A DNA stretch of 64,000 nucleotides from Psychrobacter sp. JCM 18902. Its GTDB lineage: Bacteria; Pseudomonadota; Gammaproteobacteria; Pseudomonadales; Moraxellaceae. The stretch lies in contig NZ_CAJHBK010000001.1 in the NCBI RefSeq assembly GCF_904846615.1, positions 1,116,001 to 1,180,000 of the forward strand, given 5' to 3'. Numbering within the stretch: position 1 is the stretch's first letter; each line of letters opens with the position of its first letter. The notes under the pieces were generated by a model. The model searched no databases, was not told the origin of the DNA, and saw only the letters and a list, made by a program, of their open reading frames with translations. A program made the position numbers and the translations under genes. Positions 46,537 to 56,281 of the stretch are shown piece by piece.

Positions 46537-47838
46537 TTAAGCAGGCACAGCGATATTGCGTAGGTCAACAACACGTTGAGCCTTACCCTCAGAACGAGGT
46601 AACATACCTTGTGGTAAGACGTCTATCTGAACGCTGATACCCACCATGGTTTTTATTTTTTGTTCAAGTTTTCTGGCCAATTGCATCACTTCAAGATCAC
46701 TGGCATCACTACGTGACTCAACATGGATACGTAGGGTGTCTAAGTGGCCGTGCTTGATGATATGAATTTGGTAGTTTGGCAGTAATTTTGATATTTGTAA
46801 AATTTGTTCTTCGATCTGCGAGGGAAACACATTGACGCCGCGGATGATCATCATATCATCACTACGACCAACAATCTTTTCCATACGACGCATGGTGCGT
46901 ACAGAGCCTGGTAATAAGCGGGTCAAATCTCGGGTACGGTAGCGAATGATGGGCATACCCTCCTTAGTAATGGTCGTAAACACTAGTTCGCCAAGCTCGC
47001 CGTCTGGTAGCACCTCCCCGGTCTCAGGGTTGATGATTTCTGGGTAAAAATGGTCTTCCCAAATGGTTGCGCCGTCTTTAGATTCTAAGCATTCCATGGC
47101 GACACCTGGGCCCATGATTTCTGACAGACCATAGATATCTAACGCATCAATACCCATGCGTGCTTCGATTTCTTGGCGCATGGCGTTAGTCCACGGTTCG
47201 GCCCCAAAAATACCGGTTTTGATAGAACAGTCTTTAGCTGTACCAAACTTCTTCTCTAATGCTTCAATAATGTTCAAGCAGTAAGAAGGGGTAACCATTA
47301 ATGCGGTTGGTTTAAAGTCATGGATTAGCTGGGCTTGGCGGTCAGTTTGGCCACCTGACATTGGGATAACCGTTGCACCTAATCTTTCAACACCATAGTG
47401 CGCACCCAAACCACCAGTGAATAGGCCATAACCGTAGGATACTTGGATGGTATCTTTGCTAGTAAGACCAGCCGCACGCAGTGAGCGTGCTACGACATCC
47501 GACCAAGTCACGATATCTTGCTTGGTATAACCGACCACGGTAGGTTGGCCAGTAGTACCTGATGATGCATGAACACGGACGATCTGTTCACGTGGGACGC
47601 TAAACATACCGAACGGGTAATTGTCGCGCAAGTCTGATTTGGTGGTGAATGGGAATTTGGCTAAATCTTCTAATGATTGGCAGTCTTCTGGGTGGATACC
47701 TATTTGATCAAATTTCTTCTTATATACAGGGTTGTTTTCGTATGCGTGTTTGAGTGTTTTTTTCAAACGTTTCAACTGTACGCTACGCAATTCGTCTACT
47801 GACGCGGTTTCGATGTGTTCCATAACGTTATGATTCAT
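46537..47838 (-). CDS. paaK: Phenylacetate-CoA ligase PaaK
   Basis: Activates phenylacetate with ATP and CoA to phenylacetyl-CoA, the first committed step and the source of the PaaX inducer. It is an adenylate-forming enzyme of 433 residues. The phosphate loop SSGTTGQPT is at about 92-100, and IYGLSEIMGPGVA carries the adenylate contact. The frame extends to 47961, but AAGGAG lies before the ATG at 47838 and conserved sequence begins there (MEHIETASVDELRSVQ), so the 41-residue extension is rejected. It follows paaJ after 65 bases. Confidence 0.95.
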   Translation of the reverse strand: MNHNVMEHIETASVDELRSVQLKRLKKTLKHAYENNPVYKKKFDQIGIHPEDCQSLEDLAKFPFTTKSDLRDNYPFGMFSVPREQIVRVHASSGTTGQPTVVGYTKQDIVTWSDVVARSLRAAGLTSKDTIQVSYGYGLFTGGLGAHYGVERLGATVIPMSGGQTDRQAQLIHDFKPTALMVTPSYCLNIIEALEKKFGTAKDCSIKTGIFGAEPWTNAMRQEIEARMGIDALDIYGLSEIMGPGVAMECLESKDGATIWEDHFYPEIINPETGEVLPDGELGELVFTTITKEGMPIIRYRTRDLTRLLPGSVRTMRRMEKIVGRSDDMMIIRGVNVFPSQIEEQILQISKLLPNYQIHIIKHGHLDTLRIHVESRSDASDLEVMQLARKLEQKIKTMVGISVQIDVLPQGMLPRSEGKAQRVVDLRNIAVPA

Positions 47839-47903
47839 GTAAAACTCCTTTTCGTAATCATCCTGACTACATTTCCAATTAAAAAACTCGGTTAAAGCCG
47901 TGA

Positions 47904-49112
47904 TCAAACGTTTTCTATCACCATTGCCACGCCTTGACCCACACCCACACACATAGTGCATAACGCATACTTACCGTTACGACGTTTTAATTCTTTCATT
48001 GCGGTGATGACCAAACGCGTACCACTCATTCCTAGAGGATGACCTAGCGCAATGGCCCCACCATTTGGGTTGATACGTACGTCATTATCGGTAAGACCCA
48101 GTTCGCGAATCACGGCAAGGGATTGCGCGGCGAATGCTTCGTTAAGCTCGATAACATCCATCTGGCTTAATGTTAGTCCGGTTTGCTCAAGTACTTTTAG
48201 TACTGCAGGCACAGGACCAATACCCATATAGCGTGGCTCGACACCAGCACTCGCCATACCAACAATACGCGCTTGCGGCGTTAGATTGTGTGCTTGACCA
48301 AAGCGTTCGCTACCCATTAGCACACAAGCAGCACCGTCATTGACGCCTGATGCGTTACCCGCAGTCACTGAGCCGCCCTCCTTGCGAAATGGGGTTTTAA
48401 GACTAGCAAGAGCTTCTAAGCTAGAATCGGCACGTGGGTGTTCGTCTTGGTCAACAATCACGCTGCCTTTTTTCGTTTTGACTTCAACTGGTAATATCTC
48501 TTCGGTAAAAAGACCCGCCTGTTGGGCAGCGGCAGTTTTCTGTTGGCTGCGTAGCGCGAATAGATCTTGGTCTTCGCGGCTGATCTGATATTTTTCAGCC
48601 ACGTTTTCGGCAGTTTCTGGCATGCTATCAACACCATACGCTGCTTTCATTAGTGGGTTAATAAAACGCCAACCGATGGAGGTGTCAAAAATCTCTGGTG
48701 CGCGGTGAAAGGCACTGGTCGGTTTTGATTGGACATAAGGTGCGCGGCTCATGCTCTCGACACCACCAGCCAATACAAACTCGGCCTCACCCGTTTTTAC
48801 CAAACGTGAGGCGATGCCAATCGAGTCCATACCAGAGGCACAGAGACGGTTAACGGTGATAGCAGGCACCTTATCAGGCAAGCCTGCAAGTAAAGTTGCC
48901 ATACGCGCTACATTACGGTTGTCTTCGCCAGCTTGGTTAGCACAGCCAATGACTACCTCATCGACCTTATCCCATGGCAAGTTTGGGTTTTGAGCTTTTA
49001 GGTGTTGAATAGGCAAGGCTGCCAAATCGTCTGTACGAACACTACTCAAGCCACCGGCATAGCGCCCGATTGGGGTGCGAATGGCGTCATAAATATATAC
49101 TTGTTGCATCAT
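47904..49112 (-). CDS. paaJ: 3-oxoadipyl-CoA / 3-oxo-5,6-dehydrosuberyl-CoA thiolase PaaJ
   Basis: A thiolase that acts twice in the pathway, on 3-oxo-5,6-dehydrosuberyl-CoA and on 3-oxoadipyl-CoA, releasing acetyl-CoA and succinyl-CoA. It has 402 residues. The nucleophile is Cys91 in [10 protein letters not shown], and His and the second Cys lie in [14 protein letters not shown] and [10 protein letters not shown]. The start [16 protein letters not shown] is family-typical. PcaF of the protocatechuate pathway is nearly identical in type, but location inside the paa cluster favours PaaJ. AGGGGA lies before the ATG. Confidence 0.94.
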   Translation of the reverse strand: MMQQVYIYDAIRTPIGRYAGGLSSVRTDDLAALPIQHLKAQNPNLPWDKVDEVVIGCANQAGEDNRNVARMATLLAGLPDKVPAITVNRLCASGMDSIGIASRLVKTGEAEFVLAGGVESMSRAPYVQSKPTSAFHRAPEIFDTSIGWRFINPLMKAAYGVDSMPETAENVAEKYQISREDQDLFALRSQQKTAAAQQAGLFTEEILPVEVKTKKGSVIVDQDEHPRADSSLEALASLKTPFRKEGGSVTAGNASGVNDGAACVLMGSERFGQAHNLTPQARIVGMASAGVEPRYMGIGPVPAVLKVLEQTGLTLSQMDVIELNEAFAAQSLAVIRELGLTDNDVRINPNGGAIALGHPLGMSGTRLVITAMKELKRRNGKYALCTMCVGVGQGVAMVIENV

Positions 49113-49140
49113 AGTTTCCCCTTACAATAAATTAATAAGC

Positions 49141-50667
49141 TTAAGCGCTCGCCGTGTGACAGGTGACGGCTTTTTTTACCAAATACAGGCTGGCACGGTA
49201 ACGTTCTTCACCATAAATACGTTGTAAGTTATTGAGCGTGTTAAGCACGGTGTCGTAGCCGAGCATTTGTGCCCATTCAAACGGACCTTGGGGGTAATTC
49301 ACGCCGTACTTCATGGCCGCGTCGATGTCTGCTTCAGAGGCGATGTTATGTAACACTGCTTCACAGCCTTCATTAATGAGCATAGCAATGGTACGTAAAA
49401 CATATAAACCAGGATGGTCGGCAGTCCAAATAACATGCACGTCAATACGGGCAAAGGCTTGCGTCACCAGCTCACGTTCATCATCATTACAGGCCATAGA
49501 GGCAGCCAATACAACAGCGCAGGCTTGTGACCAGTCCGCATGCCAGTCCATCAGCATGACTTTGGCATCACCATGATCAATCACCACGGATTCACCCAGT
49601 GATAAACGGATGCTAACATCACCAATTTCGATACTGTTCTGGTCTGCATTTTCAAGAGTCACCGTGAGGCTATCAGCAGCTTGTAAGCGTTCAACCAAAC
49701 CTTTGGCATAAAGCCAATCACCGCGTACGATAATGGTAGGCAGCTCGCCATCGTTTGCTTCAACGGTGGGCAAGGTATAGGCAGGGGTTGCTAGGGTTTG
49801 GCTATACTCATAGAATCCTTGGCCAGATTTACGGCCGAAGCACCCTGCATCGACCAACTCTTTCTGTACCAACGATGGACGGTAACGTGGCTCATAGAAG
49901 AAAGCTTGGTAGACGCTTTGGGTCACCGAGAAATTGACATCTTGACCAATTAAGTCTGTCAACTCGCATGGCCCCATAGCAAAACGACCTGATTCACGCA
50001 TGATAAAGTCAAGCTGCGCAGGCGTGGTCGCGTTCTCTTGCAGTGCGCGAAAACCTTCGGCGTAGTATGGACGCGCTACACGGTTGACGATAAAGCCTGG
50101 GGTAGACTTGGCGATTACTGGTACCTTTTTCCAAGCACTCATCAAGTTAAACAAGCCATCCGTAATCTCAGTCGCTGTTCGTAAACCGCGAACAATCTCA
50201 ACAAGCTTCATCACTGGGGCTGGATTAAAGAAGTGTAAGCCCACCACACGCTCAGGGTTTGGTACTGCTGAGGCAATCGCTGTAATCGATATTGACGACG
50301 TGTTTGATGCAAAAATCGTATCATTAGCACAAATATCAGCCAATTGGACAAAGAGCTGCTGTTTAATGTCTTGACGCTCAACAATCGCCTCAACGATCAA
50401 CTGCACCGCTGCCATCTCATTAATATCTGTAATAATAAATAAATGCTCTAGGGTGCTATCAAGTAGCACTTGGGACATTTTGCCTTTTTGGACCCGTTTG
50501 GCAAGTTGGCTTTCCAGACTCGCTAAGGCGGCTTGACTTTTGGCAACATCTACATCAAAGAGATAGGTCGTGTGACCGTGCATGGCGGCCAACTGGGCAA
50601 TGCCAATCCCCATCGTGCCTGACCCAATAACGGCAATGGTTGCGTTTGATAAATCCCTCGTTTCCAT
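49141..50667 (-). CDS. paaH: 3-hydroxyadipyl-CoA dehydrogenase PaaH
   Basis: An NAD-dependent 3-hydroxyacyl-CoA dehydrogenase that makes 3-oxoadipyl-CoA. The 508 residues comprise a Rossmann domain starting IAVIGSGTMGIGIAQLA (about 10-26) and the dehydrogenase signature GLHFFNPAPVMKLVEIVRG with the catalytic His. A second C-terminal dehydrogenase repeat (CEAVLHNIASEADIDAAMKY) is present, as in E. coli PaaH (475). The stop of paaG and the start of paaH are two bases apart, so translation is tightly coupled. Confidence 0.94.
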   Translation of the reverse strand: METRDLSNATIAVIGSGTMGIGIAQLAAMHGHTTYLFDVDVAKSQAALASLESQLAKRVQKGKMSQVLLDSTLEHLFIITDINEMAAVQLIVEAIVERQDIKQQLFVQLADICANDTIFASNTSSISITAIASAVPNPERVVGLHFFNPAPVMKLVEIVRGLRTATEITDGLFNLMSAWKKVPVIAKSTPGFIVNRVARPYYAEGFRALQENATTPAQLDFIMRESGRFAMGPCELTDLIGQDVNFSVTQSVYQAFFYEPRYRPSLVQKELVDAGCFGRKSGQGFYEYSQTLATPAYTLPTVEANDGELPTIIVRGDWLYAKGLVERLQAADSLTVTLENADQNSIEIGDVSIRLSLGESVVIDHGDAKVMLMDWHADWSQACAVVLAASMACNDDERELVTQAFARIDVHVIWTADHPGLYVLRTIAMLINEGCEAVLHNIASEADIDAAMKYGVNYPQGPFEWAQMLGYDTVLNTLNNLQRIYGEERYRASLYLVKKAVTCHTASA

Positions 50668-50669
50668 GA

Positions 50670-51461
50670 TTAACGTCCTTGGTAAATTGGGGGGCGTTTT
50701 TGCATAAAAGCTTGGACACCTTCTTTATAGTCGGCTGAGCGGCCAGCAAGTCGCTGCAAGTCCCGCTCTAAGATTAGCTGATCTTCTAGGCTGTTGTCCG
50801 CGGATACATTGATGGCTTTTTTAATGAGGCTTAGGCCATAGGTCGGTTGGCTGGCCAAGTGTTCGGCCAATTTACTGGCTTCGCTACGTAGCGCGTCATC
50901 TTCGACCACTTGCCAAATCATGCCCCATGCCATCGCTTGTTCAGCAGATAGCTTATCGCCTAATAGGGCTAAGCCCATCGCACGGGCGCGTCCGACAACG
51001 CGTGGTAAGAACCATGTACCGCCTGAATCGGGTACAAGCCCAAGACGACAAAACGCTTGGATAAATGAGGCTGATTTGGCCGCCAATACCAAGTCACACG
51101 CCAAAGCGATGTTCGCGCCGGCACCGGCAGCCACGCCATTCACCGCACAGATCACAGGCTTTGGCATGTCAGTAATCAGCTTAATCAGTGGATTGTAGTA
51201 AGTCTCGATAGATAGGCCCAAATCTGGCGCATCAGCATTCGGGGCAACTGCACGATCGCCTAAATCTTGACCTGCACAAAAACCGCGACCTTCAGCAGAG
51301 AGCACTACAGCGCGAATAGTACTGTCTTTTGACCATGCTTTTAGCACGCTGACCACTTCTTTGTGCATGGTTTCATTAAAGCTATTAAGCTGTTTTGGGC
51401 GGTTTAAGGTAAGATAGCCGACGGTATTTTTTTCTTCGACGAGAATCGTTTGATAGTCCAT
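50670..51461 (-). CDS. paaG: Ring 1,2-epoxyphenylacetyl-CoA isomerase PaaG
   Basis: A crotonase-fold enzyme that converts the ring epoxide to oxepin-CoA and later shifts a double bond in a ring-opened intermediate. It has 263 residues. The oxyanion-hole regions GRGFCAGQDLGD and NGVAAGAGANIALACDLV are intact, and the catalytic Asp is in GLVPDSGGTWFLPR. It shares one base with paaF upstream (TAATG junction), so the two are translationally coupled. Sequence is closely collinear with E. coli PaaG throughout. Confidence 0.95.
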   Translation of the reverse strand: MDYQTILVEEKNTVGYLTLNRPKQLNSFNETMHKEVVSVLKAWSKDSTIRAVVLSAEGRGFCAGQDLGDRAVAPNADAPDLGLSIETYYNPLIKLITDMPKPVICAVNGVAAGAGANIALACDLVLAAKSASFIQAFCRLGLVPDSGGTWFLPRVVGRARAMGLALLGDKLSAEQAMAWGMIWQVVEDDALRSEASKLAEHLASQPTYGLSLIKKAINVSADNSLEDQLILERDLQRLAGRSADYKEGVQAFMQKRPPIYQGR

Positions 51462-52231
51462 TACATACCTCTAAAAATTGGTTGACGTTTTTCTAAAAAT
51501 GCACGGATGCCTTCTTGGCGATCTTGGGTGGCGGCAAGCCAAACAAATAGCTGACGTTCTTGCTTAAGGCCTTGGCTTAAGTTCACTTCGTGGATGGTTT
51601 TAAGTGACTGTTTGATGGCGCGAATGGCCAAAGGGGCTTGTTTGGCGATTTTGGCAGCCAGATCAATGGTGTATTGTACGGTCAACTCGGTTGGGCAGAT
51701 TTGGGTGGTAATCCCATGTTGTTGCGCGCTCGATGCACTAATCCGCTCACCTGTCATCGCCCAACGCATGGCAAGCTGCTGACCTACTAGGCGAGCGAGG
51801 CGCTGGGTGCCCCCTGCCCCTGGTAGCATGCCCAAGCCAATTTCAGGCAGCGCAAATTGAGCGTTTTCGCCCGTGACCACGATGTCACCATGCAATACCA
51901 GCTCAAAACCGGCACCGAGTGCATAGCCATTGACTGCTATTAATAGTGGCTTGCTAAATTCATCGATTCGCTTCCATAAGGTTGGGCGAATATCGGTTTG
52001 TAAGCTAACGGTATCGAGTTGAATAAGTTCATTAAGATCTGCACCCGCAGCGAAGCATTGGGTGTTGCCAGTAATGACGACCGCTTTTATATCAGTATCA
52101 GCGTCATAGGCTTGAAGCTGTTCAACGATTTCTTGCAAAGTGGCGTTATTTAAGGCGTTGCGTTTTTCTGGGCGATTAAGCTCAATCAGTGCAACGCCTT
52201 CTTTTGGGCTGGAGGTTTTAATGTAATTCAT
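51461..52231 (-). CDS. paaF: 2,3-dehydroadipyl-CoA hydratase PaaF
   Basis: An enoyl-CoA hydratase of the crotonase superfamily that hydrates 2,3-dehydroadipyl-CoA to 3-hydroxyadipyl-CoA. It has 256 residues. ELNRPEKRNALNNATLQEIV, CFAAGADLNEL and NGYALGAGFELVLHGDIVV are the family blocks, and PEIGLGMLPGAGGTQRLAR includes the second catalytic Glu region. It is separated from paaG by its order and by E rather than D at the acid/base position. A gap of 109 bases divides it from paaE. Confidence 0.94.
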   Translation of the reverse strand: MNYIKTSSPKEGVALIELNRPEKRNALNNATLQEIVEQLQAYDADTDIKAVVITGNTQCFAAGADLNELIQLDTVSLQTDIRPTLWKRIDEFSKPLLIAVNGYALGAGFELVLHGDIVVTGENAQFALPEIGLGMLPGAGGTQRLARLVGQQLAMRWAMTGERISASSAQQHGITTQICPTELTVQYTIDLAAKIAKQAPLAIRAIKQSLKTIHEVNLSQGLKQERQLFVWLAATQDRQEGIRAFLEKRQPIFRGM

Positions 52232-52340
52232 CCCTGAATCCTAATAAAAACAATGAAATAAAACAATGAAATAATGAGTTTTGCCAAACCCTACTTTGGA
52301 TATAAAAACGATAGATAGCTGGGTTGCTAGTGTCTCGCGA

Positions 52341-53399
52341 TTACGCGTCAAAGCTTAATCGTATGTTGGCTGATACAGGTAATGCTTGGCAGCTGAGTAC
52401 GTAGCCTTTATCTAACTCTTCTTGCTCAAGGCTATAGTTAACGGCCATCTCGACCTCACCTTCAATCACCCTACACTTACAAGTGGCACACACACCGCCT
52501 TTACAGGCGTAGGGTAAGTCAGCACCCGCACGTAATGCGGCATCTAGGATGCTGTCATCGTGTTTTGACACTTCAACGATCAGTTCACGTCCGTCCAAAA
52601 TGATATTGACGCGCTCTTCGCTACGTTTTTCGATTTGCTGGGCGGTTGGTTTGTTGACAGTCCCCGTGTGGAAACGCTCGGTATGGATGTTGTTGCGATC
52701 GATACCAAAGTTTGGCAATACGGTCTCAACGGATTCCATCATCTCTTCTGGGCCACAGGCAAAACAGTGGTCCACATCAGCACTGATAAGTTGGGCGTCA
52801 AACAACTGTTGTAGTTTATTCGCATCGATACGGCCATTAAAGATCTCGCTGTCACTCATCTCACGTGAGAAAATATTGACCAGTTGTAGGCGTGTTTTAA
52901 AACGGTCTTTAAGGTCCATGATTTGCTCAGAGAACATGGTTTGTTTCCATGACTGATTGCCGTATACCAAGGTAAAATTGGCATCTGGTTGGGTATTTAA
53001 CACCGTTTTGACGATGGATAAAATTGGGGTAATACCACTACCAGCAGCAAAGCTTAGGTAGTTTTGACCACCAGTTTTAGCGGCTTTTTGAAAGAAAACT
53101 CCTTGGGGTGGCATGACTTCTAGGGTATGGCCTACTTTTAGGTGTTCGTTTGCCCAAGTAGAAAATTGACCTTGATCAATCTTCTTGATGGCGATGCTCA
53201 TGTCTTCTCGCACATCACTACAGATTGAGTAGCAGCGACGGATTTCGCCATTGTCTGTCATGTGACGGATGGTCAAATGTTGACCTGGTTGGTACTTAAA
53301 GGTTGCCGCGACTTCCGAAGCAAGATCAAATGCAATGCAAATCGCTTGCTCAGTTTGTGGCTGAATAGACTTGATAGTTAGTGGCAAAAATTGACTCAT
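52341..53399 (-). CDS. paaE: PaaE, reductase component of phenylacetyl-CoA epoxidase
   Basis: Transfers electrons from NADPH through FAD and a [2Fe-2S] centre to the PaaA di-iron site. It has 352 residues. A ferredoxin-NADP-reductase-like FAD domain (RCYSICSD, about 54-61) is followed by the NAD domain (FAAGSGITPILSIV) and a C-terminal plant-type ferredoxin with Cys299, Cys304, Cys307 and Cys337 in CKGGVCATC and LSCQA. All four ligands are present. The order paaABCDE matches the standard epoxidase operon. Confidence 0.95.
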   Translation of the reverse strand: MSQFLPLTIKSIQPQTEQAICIAFDLASEVAATFKYQPGQHLTIRHMTDNGEIRRCYSICSDVREDMSIAIKKIDQGQFSTWANEHLKVGHTLEVMPPQGVFFQKAAKTGGQNYLSFAAGSGITPILSIVKTVLNTQPDANFTLVYGNQSWKQTMFSEQIMDLKDRFKTRLQLVNIFSREMSDSEIFNGRIDANKLQQLFDAQLISADVDHCFACGPEEMMESVETVLPNFGIDRNNIHTERFHTGTVNKPTAQQIEKRSEERVNIILDGRELIVEVSKHDDSILDAALRAGADLPYACKGGVCATCKCRVIEGEVEMAVNYSLEQEELDKGYVLSCQALPVSANIRLSFDA

Positions 53400-53471
53400 G
53401 CGAAAATCCTTATTTCATATTGCTTAGTTAGTGAGCTGACTGTCACGTGCGGTCTCGCGACTACCCCTACC

Positions 53472-53972
53472 TTAGATGCATTTAAAATAATCAAACGGCT
53501 CAAGGCAGTCGAGGCACTTATACAGCGCCTTGCACGCAGTTGAACCAAATTCGCTAATCAGTTGGGTTTTTTGACTGCGACAATGGGGACAGGTCACACC
53601 ATCGATTAGCGCCACGTGGGTACCACAGCTGTGTGAATCGCCTTGCGGCGGTGCAATGCCATATTCTTGCAGCTTTTGCTTACCTGCCTCACTCATCCAG
53701 TCGGTCGTCCAAGCTTCAGACAAGTCAATCACCACCTTTACAGGGGTCAGCCCACGTTCGGTAAACGTGTTGGTAATCTCATCTTTTAGCATATCGGTTG
53801 CTGGGCAGCCGCTATAGGTTGGTGTTAAACGCACCACGATTTCGTTATCTGCGTTGATATCAACGCCCCGAATCATGCCTAAGTCAAGCACGGTCAAAAC
53901 AGGTATTTCTGGATCATGAACCTGATTAAGGGCTTGCCAGCAGGCATCTGTGACTTGTGGAATTAACCGCAT
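53472..53972 (-). CDS. paaD: PaaD, epoxidase assembly / Fe-S maturation protein
   Basis: A DUF59/MIP18-type protein needed for active phenylacetyl-CoA epoxidase, thought to mature iron centres in PaaE. It has 166 residues. The N-terminal DUF59 domain has DPEIPVLTVLDLGMIRGV and the reactive Cys in TYSGCPATDML. The C-terminal zinc-ribbon-like Cys pairs CPHC and CLDC are intact. It starts on the far side of paaC by 24 bases in the same run. Confidence 0.93.
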   Translation of the reverse strand: MRLIPQVTDACWQALNQVHDPEIPVLTVLDLGMIRGVDINADNEIVVRLTPTYSGCPATDMLKDEITNTFTERGLTPVKVVIDLSEAWTTDWMSEAGKQKLQEYGIAPPQGDSHSCGTHVALIDGVTCPHCRSQKTQLISEFGSTACKALYKCLDCLEPFDYFKCI

Positions 53973-53996
53973 ACTTTGACTCCCTGTCTTGTATGT

Positions 53997-54752
53997 TTAC
54001 CAATTCATATTTGGGTAAGCACGTTGCATGTACTGTAATTCTGCCAAAATATAACCCAAGTGTTCGGTATGAGCGCCTTGTTTCGCACCACGGCGGTATG
54101 CGCCAATCTCAGGCAACGTTAAGTTCAAACGTGTCAATCCACTTTCAATCTGCGCTAACCATTCAGCTTTTAGAAGATCAAGTTTCGGTAAGACACCACT
54201 ATCAATCAAAGCTTGTTCGTCAGTGGTGAGTTCAAACAATTCAGCAGTAAAGCGCCATAGGTTGTTCATCGCTTGTTGCGTTTTGTGGTGTGCCTCATCG
54301 GTACCTAGGCTTAGGCGTTCCATCCAAGCGCTTGAGAAACGTACGTGATATTTTGCTTCTTTCAATGACTTTACACCAAAGGCTGCAATATCTACGTGGC
54401 TGCTTTGGCTTAACGCGTCAAGTAACAATACATGGTAATGATCCATCAACCATTGACGCGCCATCGTTTGAGCAAAATCTCCATTGGGCTGTTCACATAG
54501 CAATAGGTTGCGATATTCACGTTCGGTACGTAAAAAAGCCATATTATCTTCATCACGGCCCAAGCCTTCAATTTGTCCGGCTAGACTCAGCACCGTACGT
54601 GATTGGCCTAATAAGTCTAAACCGATATTTGACAAAGCAATATCAAGCTCAAGCTCAGGGGCATGTCCACACCACTCAGACAAGCGGTGTGATAGGATCA
54701 ATTGGCTATCACCAACATGAAGTAAAAATTGTGTTAATGCTTGGTTATTCAT
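53997..54752 (-). CDS. paaC: PaaC, structural subunit of phenylacetyl-CoA epoxidase
   Basis: A ferritin-fold, metal-free partner that forms the PaaAC heterodimer core. It has 251 residues. HRLSEWCGHAPELELDIALS and DLLGQSRTVLSLA match E. coli PaaC in the first 60 residues, and HTEHLGYILAELQYMQRAYP ends the protein. Carboxylate and His residues of a di-iron site are only partly kept, as is normal for PaaC. It follows paaB by 15 bases. Confidence 0.94.
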   Translation of the reverse strand: MNNQALTQFLLHVGDSQLILSHRLSEWCGHAPELELDIALSNIGLDLLGQSRTVLSLAGQIEGLGRDEDNMAFLRTEREYRNLLLCEQPNGDFAQTMARQWLMDHYHVLLLDALSQSSHVDIAAFGVKSLKEAKYHVRFSSAWMERLSLGTDEAHHKTQQAMNNLWRFTAELFELTTDEQALIDSGVLPKLDLLKAEWLAQIESGLTRLNLTLPEIGAYRRGAKQGAHTEHLGYILAELQYMQRAYPNMNW

Positions 54753-54767
54753 CGATTATCTCCTACC

Positions 54768-55058
54768 TTAAATATGTCCAATACCATCTGGAATTTGATA
54801 GAAGGTAGGATGACGATATACCTTGTCGAGTGATGGCTCAAAAAACTCTGGTTTTTCCTCAGGTTGCGATGAGGTAATCAGCTCTGATTTCACTACCCAA
54901 ATGCTCACACCTTCGTTACGACGAGTGTAGACATCACGCGCGTTTTGCAGAGCAATTTCATCATCTGGCGCGCGCAAGCTACCAACATGACGATGGCTTA
55001 GACCTTGCTTGCTACGGATAAACACTTCGTAAAGTGACCAGTTGTTTTTGCTTTCCAT
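54768..55058 (-). CDS. paaB: PaaB, small subunit of phenylacetyl-CoA epoxidase
   Basis: A 96-residue subunit that bridges PaaAC dimers in the epoxidase complex. WSLYEVFIRSKQGLSHRHVG and ALQNARDVYTRRNEGVSIWV are nearly the E. coli sequence. GAAAATTAGCC precedes the ATG with a weak ribosome site, which is normal inside this polycistron. It lies 23 bases after paaA. Confidence 0.95.
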   Translation of the reverse strand: MESKNNWSLYEVFIRSKQGLSHRHVGSLRAPDDEIALQNARDVYTRRNEGVSIWVVKSELITSSQPEEKPEFFEPSLDKVYRHPTFYQIPDGIGHI

Positions 55059-55081
55059 GGCTAATTTTCCTTTAAAAAATA

Positions 55082-56020
55082 TTAAGCGACTTTTTGAGTA
55101 TTGGCGTGTTGTTTCTGTGCATAGACAGCAGCAGAGTCACGAACCCATTTACCCTCTTCCCAAGCTTTACGTCGGGCTTCGATACGCTCATGGTTACACG
55201 GGCCTTTACCAGCAATCACGGCCAAGAGTTCGTCCCAGTTGATTTCACCGAATTCATAGTTGCCCGTTTCTTCGTTAAACGTCAAATCTTTGTCAGGAAT
55301 AGTTAGACCAAGTTGTAACACCTGTGAGACGGTGTTATTCACGAATTTTTGGCGCAACTCATCGTTACTAAATAGTTTGATTTTCCAATCCATGCTAACA
55401 GCACTGTTGGGTGAATTATCATCACTTGGACCGAACATCATAAGCACTGGCCACCAGAAGCGATCGACTGCATCTTGTGCCATAGCTTTTTGTTCAGGTG
55501 TACCATTCGCCAACACCATCATGGCTTCGAAGCCTTGACGTTGGTGGAAACTTTCTTCTTTACAGATACGAACCATAGCGCGAGCATATGGACCATATGA
55601 CGTCCGGCAAAGCGCCACTTGGTTGACGATAGCGGCGCCGTCAACCAACCAGCCGATAGCAGCGATGTCAGCCCAGGTTAAGGTTGGGTAGTTAAATATT
55701 GATGAGTATTTCATGCGGCCTGCAACGAGTTTATCCATCATATCGTCACGATCTGCGCCTAAGGTTTCAGCAGCGCTGTATAGATATAATCCATGACCTG
55801 CTTCATCTTGGACTTTGGCCAACAATACGGCTTTACGCTTGAGTGTTGGTGCACGCGTAATCCAATTACCCTCAGGTAACATACCAACCACTTCTGAATG
55901 CGCATGCTGACCAATCTGACGAATGAGCGTTTTACGATAAGCATCTGGCATCCAATCTTTTGGCTCAATTGAAATGTCCTTTTCAATCTTGTTGTCAAAC
56001 AATTCTACTTGCGTGTTCAT
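55082..56020 (-). CDS. paaA: PaaA, catalytic di-iron subunit of phenylacetyl-CoA epoxidase
   Basis: Inserts oxygen into the aromatic ring of phenylacetyl-CoA. It is a ferritin-fold di-iron enzyme of 312 residues. Iron ligands are visible in [17 protein letters not shown] and [14 protein letters not shown]. The ATG at 56020, preceded by GGACGAGG, is chosen over a TTG at 56041. It is the first gene of the leftward paaABCDEFGHJKXY run and is transcribed divergently from paaZ across 261 bases. Confidence 0.95.
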   Translation of the reverse strand: MNTQVELFDNKIEKDISIEPKDWMPDAYRKTLIRQIGQHAHSEVVGMLPEGNWITRAPTLKRKAVLLAKVQDEAGHGLYLYSAAETLGADRDDMMDKLVAGRMKYSSIFNYPTLTWADIAAIGWLVDGAAIVNQVALCRTSYGPYARAMVRICKEESFHQRQGFEAMMVLANGTPEQKAMAQDAVDRFWWPVLMMFGPSDDNSPNSAVSMDWKIKLFSNDELRQKFVNNTVSQVLQLGLTIPDKDLTFNEETGNYEFGEINWDELLAVIAGKGPCNHERIEARRKAWEEGKWVRDSAAVYAQKQHANTQKVA

Positions 56021-56281
56021 TTGATACCTCGTCCTTAACAAGCGTTAGTGTTATCTAATCTAAAGCGATACTATTTTAAAATCAATACCTATTTTTATGT
56101 ATCGTTTTATTTTTTAGCCACTTTTATTATAAGTTATTGTTTTTAATATCTATTTATAATAAAATTTTTAAAAAAATATTAATGATGTTAAATACGCTTG
56201 ACTTCTTAGTGATTTAAATACAGATTATGACACGTTGAGTTTTTATTTTTATCTATAATGTATCGTAAAAGGAGTTATCAT
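56021..56281. promoter_or_regulatory. paaA-paaZ divergent promoter region with repeated GTATCG motifs
   Basis: This AT-rich 261-base region must contain both promoters. TATGTATCGTTTTA at 56096-56109 and ATGTATCGTAAAA at 56258-56270 share the core ATGTATCG, and an inverted CGATAC at 56066-56071 lies nearer paaA. The copy at 56258 overlaps the paaZ ribosome site AAAGGAG. These are candidate sites for PaaX, which is encoded in the cluster. No footprint information is available, and the E. coli PaaX consensus differs. Confidence 0.5.

Noticed and set aside
47839..47961. 41-residue extension of PaaK over the end of paaJ
   Set aside because: The ATG at 47838 has an AAGGAG ribosome site, and conserved sequence starts only there.
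54290..54808. 172-codon forward ORF across paaC
   Set aside because: It is antisense to paaC and the start of paaB, with a low-quality His/Tyr-rich product and no ribosome site.
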